DNA of 64,000 bases, taken from Streptomyces sp. GESEQ-4 (GTDB lineage: Bacteria; Actinomycetota; Actinomycetes; Streptomycetales; Streptomycetaceae). Both the position numbers and the translations under genes were made by a program. Positions 34,214 through 42,738 of this stretch are shown piece by piece. Every line of letters begins with the position of its first letter. The first letter of the stretch is position 1. The DNA is taken from assembly GCF_017948455.1 (NCBI RefSeq), contig NZ_JAFFSU010000007.1, positions 186,001 to 250,000 on the forward strand. The letters run 5' to 3'. The notes under the pieces are model-generated. The model did not search any database, was not told the DNA's origin, and saw only the letters and a program-made list of their open reading frames with translations.

Positions 34214-35764
34214 GTGGACGAGAGCGGCGGGAGCGGGCAGCCGCGGTCCGGCAACGAGGAGCCGACCGAGCGCCACCGGGGTCGTACGACCCCGGCCACG
34301 GACCCCGCACGCCCCGATCCGGCCGACGAACAGGCCACGGAGGCACGGCACTCGGACCCGACAACGCCCCCGGACAGCGCCGCCACCGACGACCAGGACA
34401 GCCGGTCCGCGGACGCGGCCCCCGGCGGCGACGCACAACCCGGAACCCCGCCCTCCAGCGGCGGCGACACGAAACTGGGAACCCCGCCCTCCAACGCCGA
34501 GCGCCCGCCCGCGAGCCCCGCGCACCACCCCGCGCACACCGCCCAGGACCACGCCGACCGACCCCTCGCGCACACCGACGCCGGCAAAGCCCCCCAGCCC
34601 CCGCGCCCCCGCGACCCCAGAGGCGGGCTGCTGATGGGACGCCCCTTCGGTGTCCCCGTCTACGTCGCGCCCAGCTGGTTCCTCGTCGCCGCACTGATCA
34701 CCTGGGTGTTCGGCGGCCAGCTCGACCGCGTACTCCCCGAACTCGGCGCCGCCCGCTACCTCGTCTCCCTCTTCTTCGCCGTCGCCTTCTACGCCTCCGT
34801 ACTCGTCCACGAACTCGCCCACACCGTCGCCGCCCTCCGCTTCAAACTCCCGGTCCGCCGCATCCAGCTCCAGTTCTTCGGCGGCGTCTCCGAGATCGAG
34901 AAGGAAGCCGAGACCCCCGGCCGCGAATTCATCCTCGCCTTCGTCGGCCCGCTGCTCTCCCTCGTCCTCGCGGGCCTCTTCTACCTGGCCCTGCAACCCG
35001 TCGAGCCCGGCACCGTCCCCGGCGTCCTGCTGGCCGGCCTGATGATCTCCAACCTCATCGTCGCCGCCTTCAACCTGCTCCCCGGCCTGCCCCTCGACGG
35101 CGGCCGCATGCTCCGCGCCGTCATCTGGAAGATCACCGGCAAACCCATGAGCGGCACCATCGCCGCCGCCTGGGTCGGCCGCGCCCTCGCCGTCTCCGTC
35201 CTGATCGGCCTGCCCCTGCTCACCCAGTCAGGTGCACTCGGCCGCGACGCCGTGGACAACGTCGGCATGGACACCGTCATGGACGCCCTGCTCGCCGCGA
35301 TCCTCGCCGCGATCATCTGGACCGGCGCCGGCAACAGCCTCCGCATGGCCCGCCTGCGCGAACACCTCCCCGAGCTGCGCGCCCGCAACCTCACCCGCCG
35401 CGCCGTCCCCGTCGAGACGGACACCCCCCTCTCCGAGGCCCTGCGCCGCGCCAACGAGGCCGGAGCCCGCGCCCTCGTCGTCGTCGACCCCGATGGCCAG
35501 CCACTCTCCCTCGTCCGCGAGGCCGCCATCGTCGGCGTCCCCGAACACCGCCGCCCCTGGGTCGCCGTCAGCGGCCTCGCCCAGGACCTCACCGACGGCA
35601 TGCGCGTCTCCGCCGAACTGTCCGGCGAAGACCTCCTGGACGCCCTGCGCGCCACCCCCGCCACCGAATACCTCGTCGTCGAGGACACCGGCGAAATCTA
35701 CGGCGTCCTGTCCGCCGCCGACGTGGAACGCGCCTTCGTGAAGGCGATGGCACGGCCCTCCTAG
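34214..35764 (+). CDS. Site-2 protease family (M50) with CBS domains
   Basis: A 516-residue membrane metalloprotease from GTG 34214 (GAGGGG upstream). Residues 1-135 are hydrophilic and disordered. The membrane core (about 140-375) carries the zinc motif HELAH at 199-203 and the second active-site motif NLLPGLPLDGGR at about 287-298. The C-terminal part (about 395-510) holds a pair of CBS motifs. This is the SpoIVFB/Rip3-type of intramembrane protease that cuts membrane-tethered anti-sigma factors or regulators; CBS domains often bind adenine nucleotides. The substrate is unknown. It is divergent from the RecB-like gene and 38 bases upstream of trmI. Confidence 0.9.
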   Translation: MDESGGSGQPRSGNEEPTERHRGRTTPATDPARPDPADEQATEARHSDPTTPPDSAATDDQDSRSADAAPGGDAQPGTPPSSGGDTKLGTPPSNAERPPASPAHHPAHTAQDHADRPLAHTDAGKAPQPPRPRDPRGGLLMGRPFGVPVYVAPSWFLVAALITWVFGGQLDRVLPELGAARYLVSLFFAVAFYASVLVHELAHTVAALRFKLPVRRIQLQFFGGVSEIEKEAETPGREFILAFVGPLLSLVLAGLFYLALQPVEPGTVPGVLLAGLMISNLIVAAFNLLPGLPLDGGRMLRAVIWKITGKPMSGTIAAAWVGRALAVSVLIGLPLLTQSGALGRDAVDNVGMDTVMDALLAAILAAIIWTGAGNSLRMARLREHLPELRARNLTRRAVPVETDTPLSEALRRANEAGARALVVVDPDGQPLSLVREAAIVGVPEHRRPWVAVSGLAQDLTDGMRVSAELSGEDLLDALRATPATEYLVVEDTGEIYGVLSAADVERAFVKAMARPS

Positions 35765-35790
35765 TGGTCGGCGCCGCAGATAAACGCCGG

Positions 35791-35796
35791 TAGGCT
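35791..35796 (+). promoter_or_regulatory. Candidate -10 box of a leaderless trmI promoter
   Basis: TAGGCT ends 6 bases before ATG 35803, identical in sequence and distance to the box before mshC. No ribosome binding site is visible. Confidence 0.5.
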
Positions 35797-35802
35797 GGTC
35801 AC

Positions 35803-36705
35803 ATGTCCGAACCGACCGGTGCCGCCCGCCGACGCGGGCCCTTCAAGGTCGGGGACCAGGTACAGCTGACCGATCCCAAGGGCCGTCACTACACGTTCAC
35901 GCTCGAAGCCGGGAAGAACTTCCACACCCACAAGGGTTCCTTCCCGCACGACGAACTGATCGGTGCACCCGAAGGCAGCGTCGTCCGCACCACCGGGAAC
36001 GTCGCCTACCTCGCGCTGCGCCCCCTGCTCCCCGACTACGTCCTGTCCATGCCCCGCGGCGCCGCCGTGGTCTACCCCAAGGACGCGGGGCAGATCCTGT
36101 CCTTCGCCGACATCTTCCCCGGCGCACGCGTCGTGGAAGCGGGCGTGGGCTCCGGCTCCCTCAGCAGCTTCCTGCTGCGCGCCATCGGCGACCAGGGCAT
36201 GCTGCACAGCTACGAACGCCGCGAGGACTTCGCCGACATCGCCCGGCAGAACGTGGAGCGCTACTTCGGCGGCCCCCACCCCGCCTGGCAGCTCACCGTC
36301 GGCGACCTCCAGGACAACCTCAGCGACGCCGACGTCGACCGCGTCATCCTCGACATGCTCGCCCCCTGGGAATGCCTGGAAGCCGTCTCCAAGGCCCTCG
36401 TCCCCGGCGGCATCCTCTGCTGCTACGTCGCCACCACCACCCAGCTCGCCCGGACCGTCGAGTCCATCCGCGAGATCGGCTGCTTCAACGAGCCGACATC
36501 CTGGGAGTCGATGATCCGCAACTGGCACGTCGAAGGCCTCGCCGTCCGCCCCGACCACCGCATGATCGGCCACACCGGCTTCCTGCTCACCGCCCGCCGC
36601 CTCGCCGACGGAGTCGAACCTCCCATGCGCCGCCGCCGCCCCGCCAAGGGCGCCTACGGCGAGGACTACACCGGCCCCAACGCCGACGGAGGCACCGCGC
36701 GCTAA
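35803..36705 (+). CDS. trmI: tRNA (adenine-58-N1)-methyltransferase
   Basis: A 300-residue SAM-dependent tRNA methyltransferase making m1A58 in the T-loop. The N-terminal FKVGDQVQLTDPKGRHYTF small domain is followed by PRGAAVVYPKDAGQILSFADI. The SAM-binding loop is VVEAGVGSGSLSSFLLRAIG, and the catalytic-region Asp lies in DRVILDMLAPWECLEA. Actinobacterial TrmI is usually adjacent to the ARC ATPase/proteasome genes, as here. A leaderless transcript is likely from the TAGGCT box. Confidence 0.94.
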   Translation: MSEPTGAARRRGPFKVGDQVQLTDPKGRHYTFTLEAGKNFHTHKGSFPHDELIGAPEGSVVRTTGNVAYLALRPLLPDYVLSMPRGAAVVYPKDAGQILSFADIFPGARVVEAGVGSGSLSSFLLRAIGDQGMLHSYERREDFADIARQNVERYFGGPHPAWQLTVGDLQDNLSDADVDRVILDMLAPWECLEAVSKALVPGGILCCYVATTTQLARTVESIREIGCFNEPTSWESMIRNWHVEGLAVRPDHRMIGHTGFLLTARRLADGVEPPMRRRRPAKGAYGEDYTGPNADGGTAR

Positions 36706-36752
36706 GCGCTCCGCCTCAGGGCGGCCCTGTGCCGCAATCAACGTACGAACAA

Positions 36753-36792
36753 CGTGGCCGAGTTCCCGGGAACACTCCGGAACTCGGCCACG
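36753..36792 (+). terminator. Terminator after trmI
   Basis: Perfect 14-bp arms CGTGGCCGAGTTCC and GGAACTCGGCCACG, 47 bases after the trmI stop. Confidence 0.8.
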
Positions 36793-36951
36793 ACGCCTTT
36801 GCGTTGACACCGGGACAGGACGCGACGGCCAAGAGCACAACCAGCGGCAAACGGCACAACATCCGCCCACCCCCGCCGTTCCCCCGCACTGTGACGTGTG
36901 GCACCATGCTGGCCACCCCCACCGGCACAGCCCTCACAGGAGACACTCCTA

Positions 36952-37530
36952 GTGCAGCAATCCGCCGTTCCGGAACTCGCGCACACGCACACCCGCCCGA
37001 TCCACTGGCTCGCCACCGCGACCGCCCTCGCTGGCGTCGTCGCCCTTTCCTCGATCCTCCAGCCCGACGCGGCCACCGCCGCCCAGGCCGCCGGCCCGGA
37101 CTCCAAGACCGGCCGGGCGACCGCCCCCGCGCCCAACCCCGCCCACGCCGACTTCCCGATCGAATGCGGCCCCGTGAAAGCCGTCGTGGTGAAGAAGGCC
37201 TCCGGGGACCTCGACGGCGACGGCAACCCCGAAACCGTCGCCGTCGTGCACTGCGACGCCCCCATGGGCACCCCGCCCGACGGCCTGTACGTCCTCACCA
37301 CCGACGCCGACACCGGCAAGGCGCGCGTCGTGGCCACGCTCGTCGACCCCAAGGACCGCACCATCGTCAGCGGCATCGCCCTACAGGACGGCACCGTCCT
37401 CGGCACCCTGCTCGGCTACTCGTCGTCCGACGTGCCCCGTTGCTGCCCCGACGTCAAGGACAGCGCGAAATGGCAGTGGAAGAACGGGACGTTCGAGCGC
37501 TCCAAGCCCTCCGAAGCCCGCAGCGTCTGA
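36952..37530 (+). CDS. Small exported or membrane-anchored hypothetical protein
   Basis: A 192-residue protein from GTG 36952 (AGGAGA 8 bases upstream). A hydrophobic stretch (WLATATALAGVVALSSIL, about 16-33) is a signal peptide or N-terminal anchor. The mature part contains ASGDLDGDGNPETVAVVHCD, a calcium-loop-like DxDGDGxxE sequence as found in FG-GAP/VCBS repeats, plus paired cysteines (CGPVK, VHCDAP, RCCPD). It resembles Streptomyces extracytoplasmic proteins of unknown function. It is convergent with the ferredoxin gene. Confidence 0.75.
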   Translation: MQQSAVPELAHTHTRPIHWLATATALAGVVALSSILQPDAATAAQAAGPDSKTGRATAPAPNPAHADFPIECGPVKAVVVKKASGDLDGDGNPETVAVVHCDAPMGTPPDGLYVLTTDADTGKARVVATLVDPKDRTIVSGIALQDGTVLGTLLGYSSSDVPRCCPDVKDSAKWQWKNGTFERSKPSEARSV

Positions 37531-37554
37531 AACCCGCGCGGCCCCGGGACATCA

Positions 37555-37582
37555 GGCGCGGGTGACGCAACGCACCCGCGCC
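37555..37582. terminator. Bidirectional terminator
   Basis: Perfect 10-bp arms GGCGCGGGTG and CACCCGCGCC with an 8-base loop between converging genes (stops at 37530 and 37584). Confidence 0.75.
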
Positions 37583-37583
37583 G

Positions 37584-37889
37584 TCACTCCACGTCGGGAC
37601 CGAAGACCTCCACCCGGTCCGTCACCCGACGCACATGGATGCACTCACCCGGACACTCCCGCGCCGAGTCGACCACATCCGTGAGAAGCGGCAGCGGTAC
37701 GGGTGTTGTGGCGCCCTTGGCCTGCAGCAGCTCGTCGCCCGAGCCCTTCACATAGGCCAGACCGTCGATGTCCAGCTCGAACACCTCAGGCGCATACTGG
37801 ACGCAGATGCCGTCGCCGGTACAGAGATCCTGATCGATCCAGACCTCCAGAGCCTCACCGTCGACCCCGGCCTCCTGCTGCACGCTCAT
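37584..37889 (-). CDS. Ferredoxin, 3Fe-4S-type
   Basis: A 101-residue small ferredoxin. Cluster cysteines are C23 and C29 (CTGDGIC, a Cx5C spacing typical of 3Fe-4S ferredoxins serving P450s) and C79 in the CP-box (ARECPGECIHV), with an extra C83. Asp/Gly at the second cysteine position of the first motif argues against a full 4Fe-4S cluster. It probably donates electrons to an oxidoreductase; no P450 or reductase is adjacent. Confidence 0.88.
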   Translation of the reverse strand: MSVQQEAGVDGEALEVWIDQDLCTGDGICVQYAPEVFELDIDGLAYVKGSGDELLQAKGATTPVPLPLLTDVVDSARECPGECIHVRRVTDRVEVFGPDVE

Positions 37890-38394
37890 CGCTCCCGCCG
37901 TCTCCTGCGCCCGGTGTTGGACCCTCCCGACCCTACCTCCGCCCGAAGAGCGACCACGGTCGAGACGAAGTCCAGCACCGCTCGACAGCCGCCCCAGACC
38001 CCCGATCTCTCAGGGCGAACACGATCTTCCCGAGCCGCCTTCCATGTGACTCCAGCCACCCCTCACCGCCACGCTGAGTCAACGCCCGCGACGCCGCTCC
38101 CAACGCCCATCCAGACCCTCCGCGACCACCGCAGCGCCCCACCGCCCAAGCGCCGCAAGCCCTCCGACGACCGACGACACCGGCAACTCGCGCCCAGCGC
38201 GAAGGATTTTGACCACTCCACACTTGGAACAGGCCGCTTCTGAATCGCGTTGATTGGGTATCCACACGGCGTGAGGGAGAGCGCTGGGTGACCGACGACA
38301 CACCTTGACAGTCTTTGTGATCTAGGGGTTTCAATCGACACCCACCCAGGTAGGGTCTGGAAGCGTCCAGCTCCCCTTGGAGGAGGTGAGGACC
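37890..38394 (+). promoter_or_regulatory. Long intergenic region upstream of arc
   Basis: These 505 bases separate the divergent ferredoxin and arc genes. Codon-like GC periodicity fades here and I support no gene. Near arc, TTGACA (38305-38310) is a canonical -35 string and TAGGGT (38351-38356) a -10-like string, but their distance from each other is too long for one promoter. A strong ribosome binding site GGAGGAGG begins near 38379, just before GTG 38395. Confidence 0.5.
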
Positions 38395-40161
38395 GTGGCA
38401 GCCCACGACGACGACATGAACCGCGGCATCCGCCCGGGACGAGGGTCCGACGACCCGGCCGGGCAGATTGCCTACCTTGAGCAGGAGATCGCCGTCCTGC
38501 GACGCAAGCTCGCCGACTCTCCGCGGCACACGAGGATTCTCGAAGAGCGGATCGTCGAGCTGCAGACCAACCTGGCCGGAGTGTCCGCCCAGAACGAGCG
38601 ACTCGCCAACACGCTCCGTGAGGCCCGCGACCAGATCGTGGCCCTCAAGGAGGAAGTCGACCGGCTCGCACAGCCGCCGGCCGGCTTCGGAGTCTTCCTC
38701 ACGGCGAACGAGGACGGCACCGCCGACATCTTCACCGGCGGCCGCAAACTCCGCGTGAACGTCAGCCCGAGCGTCGAACTCGACGAACTCCGGCGCGGCC
38801 AGGAAGTAATGCTCAACGAAGCGCTCAACGTGGTCGAAGCCATGACGTACGAGCGCGTCGGGGACATCGTCACCCTCAAGGAAATCCTTGAGGACGGCGA
38901 ACGCGCCCTGGTACTCGGGCACACCGACGAGGAACGAGTGGTACGGCTCGCCGAGCCACTGCTGGACGTCAACATCCGGCCCGGCGACGCCCTGCTCCTC
39001 GAACCCCGTTCCGGCTACGTCTACGAAATCGTTCCGAAGAGCGAGGTCGAGGAACTCGTCCTCGAAGAGGTTCCCGACATCGGCTACGAGCAGATCGGCG
39101 GTCTGGGCGGCCAGATCGAGATGATCCGCGACGCCGTCGAGCTCCCGTACCTCCACCCCGACCTCTTCAAGGAGCACGAACTGCGGCCGCCCAAGGGCGT
39201 CCTGCTGTACGGGCCCCCCGGATGCGGCAAGACACTCATCGCCAAGGCCGTCGCCAACTCGCTGGCCAAAAAGGTCGCCGAAGTCACCGGCCAGGCCACC
39301 GGCAAGAGCTTCTTCCTCAACATCAAGGGCCCCGAGCTCCTCAACAAGTACGTCGGCGAGACCGAACGGCAGATCCGCCTGGTCTTCCAGCGTGCCCGTG
39401 AAAAGGCCAGCGAGGGCACGCCCGTCATCGTCTTCTTCGACGAGATGGAATCCCTCTTCCGCACCCGCGGCTCCGGTGTCAGCTCGGACGTGGAGAACAC
39501 CATCGTCCCCCAGCTGCTCGCCGAGATCGACGGCGTGGAAGGCCTGCAGAACGTCGTGGTCATCGGCGCCTCCAACCGCGAGGACATGATCGACCCCGCC
39601 ATCCTGCGCCCCGGCCGCCTCGATGTGAAAATCAAGATCGAGCGCCCGGATGCCGAAGCCGCCAAGGACATCTTCGCCAAGTACCTCACCGAACGCCTCC
39701 CGCTGCACCCCGAGGACGTCGGCGAGCACGGCGGCGACAAGTCCTCCACGGTCCAGGGCATGATCCAGACCGCGGTCGAGCAGATGTACGCCGAAACCGA
39801 GGAAAACCGCTTCCTCGAGGTCACCTACGCCAACGGAGACAAGGAAGTCCTCTACTTCAAGGACTTCAACTCCGGCGCCATGATCGAAAACATCGTCGGA
39901 CGCGCCAAGAAGATGGCGATCAAGGACTTCCTCGAGCACAAGCAGAAGGGCCTCCGCGTAGCCCACCTCCTCCAGGCCTGCGTGGACGAGTTCAAGGAGA
40001 ACGAAGACCTGCCCAACACCACCAACCCGGACGACTGGGCCCGAATCTCCGGAAAGAAGGGCGAACGGATCGTCTACATCCGTACCCTCATCACCGGAAA
40101 GCAGGGCGCCGACACCGGACGCTCCATCGACACGGTGGCGAACACCGGTCAGTACCTGTAA
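38395..40161 (+). CDS. arc: Proteasome-associated AAA ATPase ARC/Mpa
   Basis: A 588-residue ring ATPase that recognises Pup on tagged proteins, unfolds them and feeds them to the 20S core. The N-terminal coiled coil (about 20-75, AYLEQEIAVLRRKLADSP and similar) binds Pup. OB-type interdomain segments follow (about 85-235). The AAA domain has Walker A GPPGCGKT at 273-280 and Walker B VIVFFDEMESLF at 344-355. The C terminus ends GQYL, the proteasome-docking tail. GTG 38395 gives the expected family length and has GGAGGAGG upstream. It is followed by dop and pup. Confidence 0.97.
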   Translation: MAAHDDDMNRGIRPGRGSDDPAGQIAYLEQEIAVLRRKLADSPRHTRILEERIVELQTNLAGVSAQNERLANTLREARDQIVALKEEVDRLAQPPAGFGVFLTANEDGTADIFTGGRKLRVNVSPSVELDELRRGQEVMLNEALNVVEAMTYERVGDIVTLKEILEDGERALVLGHTDEERVVRLAEPLLDVNIRPGDALLLEPRSGYVYEIVPKSEVEELVLEEVPDIGYEQIGGLGGQIEMIRDAVELPYLHPDLFKEHELRPPKGVLLYGPPGCGKTLIAKAVANSLAKKVAEVTGQATGKSFFLNIKGPELLNKYVGETERQIRLVFQRAREKASEGTPVIVFFDEMESLFRTRGSGVSSDVENTIVPQLLAEIDGVEGLQNVVVIGASNREDMIDPAILRPGRLDVKIKIERPDAEAAKDIFAKYLTERLPLHPEDVGEHGGDKSSTVQGMIQTAVEQMYAETEENRFLEVTYANGDKEVLYFKDFNSGAMIENIVGRAKKMAIKDFLEHKQKGLRVAHLLQACVDEFKENEDLPNTTNPDDWARISGKKGERIVYIRTLITGKQGADTGRSIDTVANTGQYL

Positions 40162-40170
40162 AAGACAGGG

Positions 40171-40205
40171 CGGCTGCGGGTGCCCTCACCGGGTACCCGC
40201 AGCCG
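40171..40205 (+). terminator. Terminator after arc
   Basis: Arms CGGCTGCGGGTGCCC and GGGTACCCGCAGCCG (one mismatch) lie 9 bases after the arc stop, followed by ACTGCTTTTC. It separates arc from dop. Confidence 0.8.
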
Positions 40206-40395
40206 ACTGCTTTTCAGGCCACGGCTGGAGCAAGGCAATGACGCAAATGATCTCCCCACCAGCGCAAAGGCGTTCTAGGCTCTTCGGTACCGCCGAGTCG
40301 CGCAGTGCGGGGACGGGCACCGCACACGCACCGGAGCGCCAGCGGTACTTGAGCAGCGTCCCCGACCGAGGACGCCGCCGGGCAAGGAGGGCCGC

Positions 40396-41907
40396 ATGAC
40401 CGTACGGCGAGTAATGGGCATCGAGACGGAGTACGGGATCTCCGTCCCCGGCCACCCCAACGCCAATGCCATGCTCACCTCGTCCCAGATCGTCAACGCC
40501 TACGCGGCGGCGATGCACCGGGCCCGGCGGGCCCGATGGGACTTCGAAGAGGAGAACCCGCTGCGGGACGCGCGAGGCTTCGACCTCGCCCGCGAGTCCG
40601 CCGACGCCAGCCAGCTCACCGACGAGGACATCGGCCTGGCCAACGTCATCCTCACCAACGGCGCACGCCTCTACGTCGACCACGCACACCCCGAATACAG
40701 CTCCCCCGAGGTCACCAACCCCTGGGACGCCGTGCTCTGGGACAAGGCCGGCGAACGCATCATGGCCGAAGCCGCCGAACGAGCCGCCCAGCTCCCCGGC
40801 GCCCAGCCCATCCACCTGTACAAGAACAACACCGACAACAAAGGCGCGTCCTACGGCACCCACGAGAACTACCTGATGAAGCGGGAAACCCCCTTCTCGG
40901 ACATCGTGCGCCACCTCACGCCCTTCTTCGTCTCCCGACAGGTCTTCGCCGGAGCGGGCCGCGTCGGCATCGGCCAGGACGGACACGAACACGGCTTCCA
41001 GCTCAGCCAGCGCGCGGACTACTTCGAAGTCGAGGTAGGCCTCGAAACCACGCTCAAGCGCCCCATCATCAACACCCGCGACGAACCCCACGCGGACGCG
41101 GAGAAATACCGCCGACTCCACGTGATCATCGGCGACGCGAACCTCGCCGAGATCTCCACCTACCTGAAACTCGGCACGACGTCCCTGGTGCTGTCGATGA
41201 TCGAGGACGGCTTCATCGCGGTCGACCTCGCCGTCGACCAGCCCGTCCGCACCCTCCACCAGGTCTCCCACGACCCCACCCTCAAGCGCCTGGTCACCCT
41301 CCGCAGCGGCCGCACACTCACCGCGGTCCAGCTGCAAATGGAGTACTACGAGCTCTCCCGCAAATACGTGGAGGAGCGCTACGGCGCCGACGCCGACGAC
41401 CAGACCAAGGACGTCCTCGCCCGCTGGGAAGACACCCTCAACCGGCTCGAGAACGACCCCATGAGCCTCGCCGGCGAACTCGACTGGGTCGCCAAACGAG
41501 AACTCATGGAGGGCTACCGACGCCGGGACGACCTGGACTGGGACGCGGCGAGGCTGCATTTGGTCGACCTCCAGTACGCCGACGTACGAGAGGAGAAGGG
41601 CCTCTACAACCGCCTCGTCGCCCGTGGCCGCATGAAGCGTCTCCTGGACGAGCCGGACATCGAGCGGGCCCGCACCAAGCCGCCGGAGGACACGCGGGCG
41701 TACTTCCGCGGCCGGTGCCTGGAGCAGTACGCGGACGACGTCGCCGCGGCCTCCTGGGACTCCGTGATCTTCGACCTTCCCGGGCGGGACTCGTTGCAAC
41801 GCGTCCCAACCCTGGAACCACTTCGCGGAACGCGTAATCACGTCAAGGAACTCCTGGACCGTTGCCGCACGGCAGAAGACCTGGTCAGGGTCCTCTCCGG
41901 CGGCTGA
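40396..41907 (+). CDS. dop: Pup deamidase/depupylase
   Basis: A 503-residue carboxylate-amine-ligase-fold enzyme that removes Pup from substrates and deamidates Pup ending in Gln. ATP/Mg residues include the Glu pair in GIETEYG (E10, E12), and the catalytic Asp95 is in RLYVDHAHPEYSSPE. A Dop-specific insertion (about 48-78, ENPLRDARGFDLARESAD) distinguishes it from PafA. KNNTDNKGASYGTHENYL and IINTRDEPHADAEKYRR are shared with PafA. Since Pup here already ends in Glu, depupylation is probably its main task. Confidence 0.96.
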   Translation: MTVRRVMGIETEYGISVPGHPNANAMLTSSQIVNAYAAAMHRARRARWDFEEENPLRDARGFDLARESADASQLTDEDIGLANVILTNGARLYVDHAHPEYSSPEVTNPWDAVLWDKAGERIMAEAAERAAQLPGAQPIHLYKNNTDNKGASYGTHENYLMKRETPFSDIVRHLTPFFVSRQVFAGAGRVGIGQDGHEHGFQLSQRADYFEVEVGLETTLKRPIINTRDEPHADAEKYRRLHVIIGDANLAEISTYLKLGTTSLVLSMIEDGFIAVDLAVDQPVRTLHQVSHDPTLKRLVTLRSGRTLTAVQLQMEYYELSRKYVEERYGADADDQTKDVLARWEDTLNRLENDPMSLAGELDWVAKRELMEGYRRRDDLDWDAARLHLVDLQYADVREEKGLYNRLVARGRMKRLLDEPDIERARTKPPEDTRAYFRGRCLEQYADDVAAASWDSVIFDLPGRDSLQRVPTLEPLRGTRNHVKELLDRCRTAEDLVRVLSGG

Positions 41908-41951
41908 ACGAACACCCGGGCAGAAACGGCCCGGCAGGGTGGAAACCCCGG

Positions 41952-41983
41952 CGTCCGGGAATCATCGAGGTGGTCCCCGGACG
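41952..41983 (+). terminator. Hairpin between dop and pup
   Basis: Perfect 8-bp arms CGTCCGGG and CCCGGACG with a 16-base loop, 45 bases after dop and upstream of the pup promoter-like motif. Confidence 0.5.
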
Positions 41984-42020
41984 TTGAGGAAACTGCGGGG
42001 CCGATGTCGGACCCTGCTTG

Positions 42021-42026
42021 TAGGGT
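42021..42026 (+). promoter_or_regulatory. Promoter-like TAGGGT before pup
   Basis: GTAGGGTCTG occurs here, 36 bases before the pup ATG, and also at 38350-38359, at almost the same distance before arc. It fits a -10 box, but no clear -35 is seen at either place. Confidence 0.4.
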
Positions 42027-42062
42027 CTGATCAAGAACGTCGAACCGAGCGGGGTGAGGGTT

Positions 42063-42278
42063 ATGGCGACCAAGGACACCGGCGGCGGCCAGCAGAAGGC
42101 GACGCGCTCCACCGAGGAGGTCGAGGAGGCGCCCGAGGCGCAGGCATCCGAAGACCTCAAGGAGCGCCAGGAGAAGCTGAGCGACGACGTGGACTCCGTC
42201 CTGGACGAAATCGATGATGTGCTCGAAGAGAATGCAGAGGACTTCGTGCGCTCATTCGTCCAGAAGGGCGGCGAGTAG
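42063..42278 (+). CDS. pup: Prokaryotic ubiquitin-like protein Pup
   Basis: A 71-residue, mostly disordered, acidic protein starting MATKDTGGGQQ. The central region (SEDLKERQEKLSDDVDSVLDE) forms the helix that pairs with the ARC coiled coil. The C terminus FVQKGGE ends Gly-Gly-Glu, so no deamidation is needed before PafA couples the final Glu to substrate lysines. GGGGTGAGGG gives a ribosome binding site before ATG 42063. It lies upstream of the damaged endonuclease gene and prcB. Confidence 0.97.
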   Translation: MATKDTGGGQQKATRSTEEVEEAPEAQASEDLKERQEKLSDDVDSVLDEIDDVLEENAEDFVRSFVQKGGE

Positions 42279-42328
42279 CCTTCGAATCGAAGGTTTCGGC
42301 GGTGCTCGGCTTGCGAAGCGAAGAAGCT

Positions 42329-42738
42329 GTGAAGCGCTGCGTGCGGTGCGGTGAGTACAGGCCGCGCGCAGCCTTCGCTCGCAAGCGGTCAAACCTTGAT
42401 GGCTTGCAGCGCCACTGCCGGGACTGTGTAACCCGCTGTCGCTGCCCACTGGGCACAAGCATCTGTTGCGCAAGTACGGCCTGACGGAGGTCGAGCGTAA
42501 CGAGCTGATCGCCTCCCAAGGAGGGGTCTGCTGTGTATGCCTTTCTGCTCCTGCTGCGCATGTGGATCACTGCCATAAGACGGGTAGGGTCCGAGGCGTA
42601 CTGTGCTTCAACTGCAATTCCGGCCTCGGCCTGTTGAGGGACGATCCCGAAGCGATGTACCGAGCTGCCGACTACCTGGAAGGAAACGCGTGGAAGCCAA
42701 CACTCGTAGCACCGGGCGTCTACCGGCTGCCTTCCTGA
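42329..42738 (+). pseudogene. Frameshifted endonuclease VII-type HNH gene
   Basis: Two frames together encode a recombination-endonuclease-VII-like protein. The first, from GTG 42329 (KRCVRCGEYRPRAAFARKR, then LQRHCRDC), holds an N-terminal zinc-binding part and stops at about 42484. The second, two bases out of frame (entered near 42440-42466), gives HLLRKYGLTEVERNELIASQ, GGVCCVCLSAPAAHVDHCHK, then GVLCFNCNSGLGLLRDD, which is the HNH/zinc core with the DHCH active-site motif. No single frame joins them, and the linker between the halves is shorter than in intact homologues, so a small deletion with frameshift is likely. The second half ends inside the start of prcB (49-base overlap). Confidence 0.7.

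Noticed and set aside
37933..39966. Minus-strand frame reaching from the arc upstream region into arc
   Set aside because: Its only convincing part is antisense to arc, and the section over 37933-38394 shows no domain or ribosome binding site.
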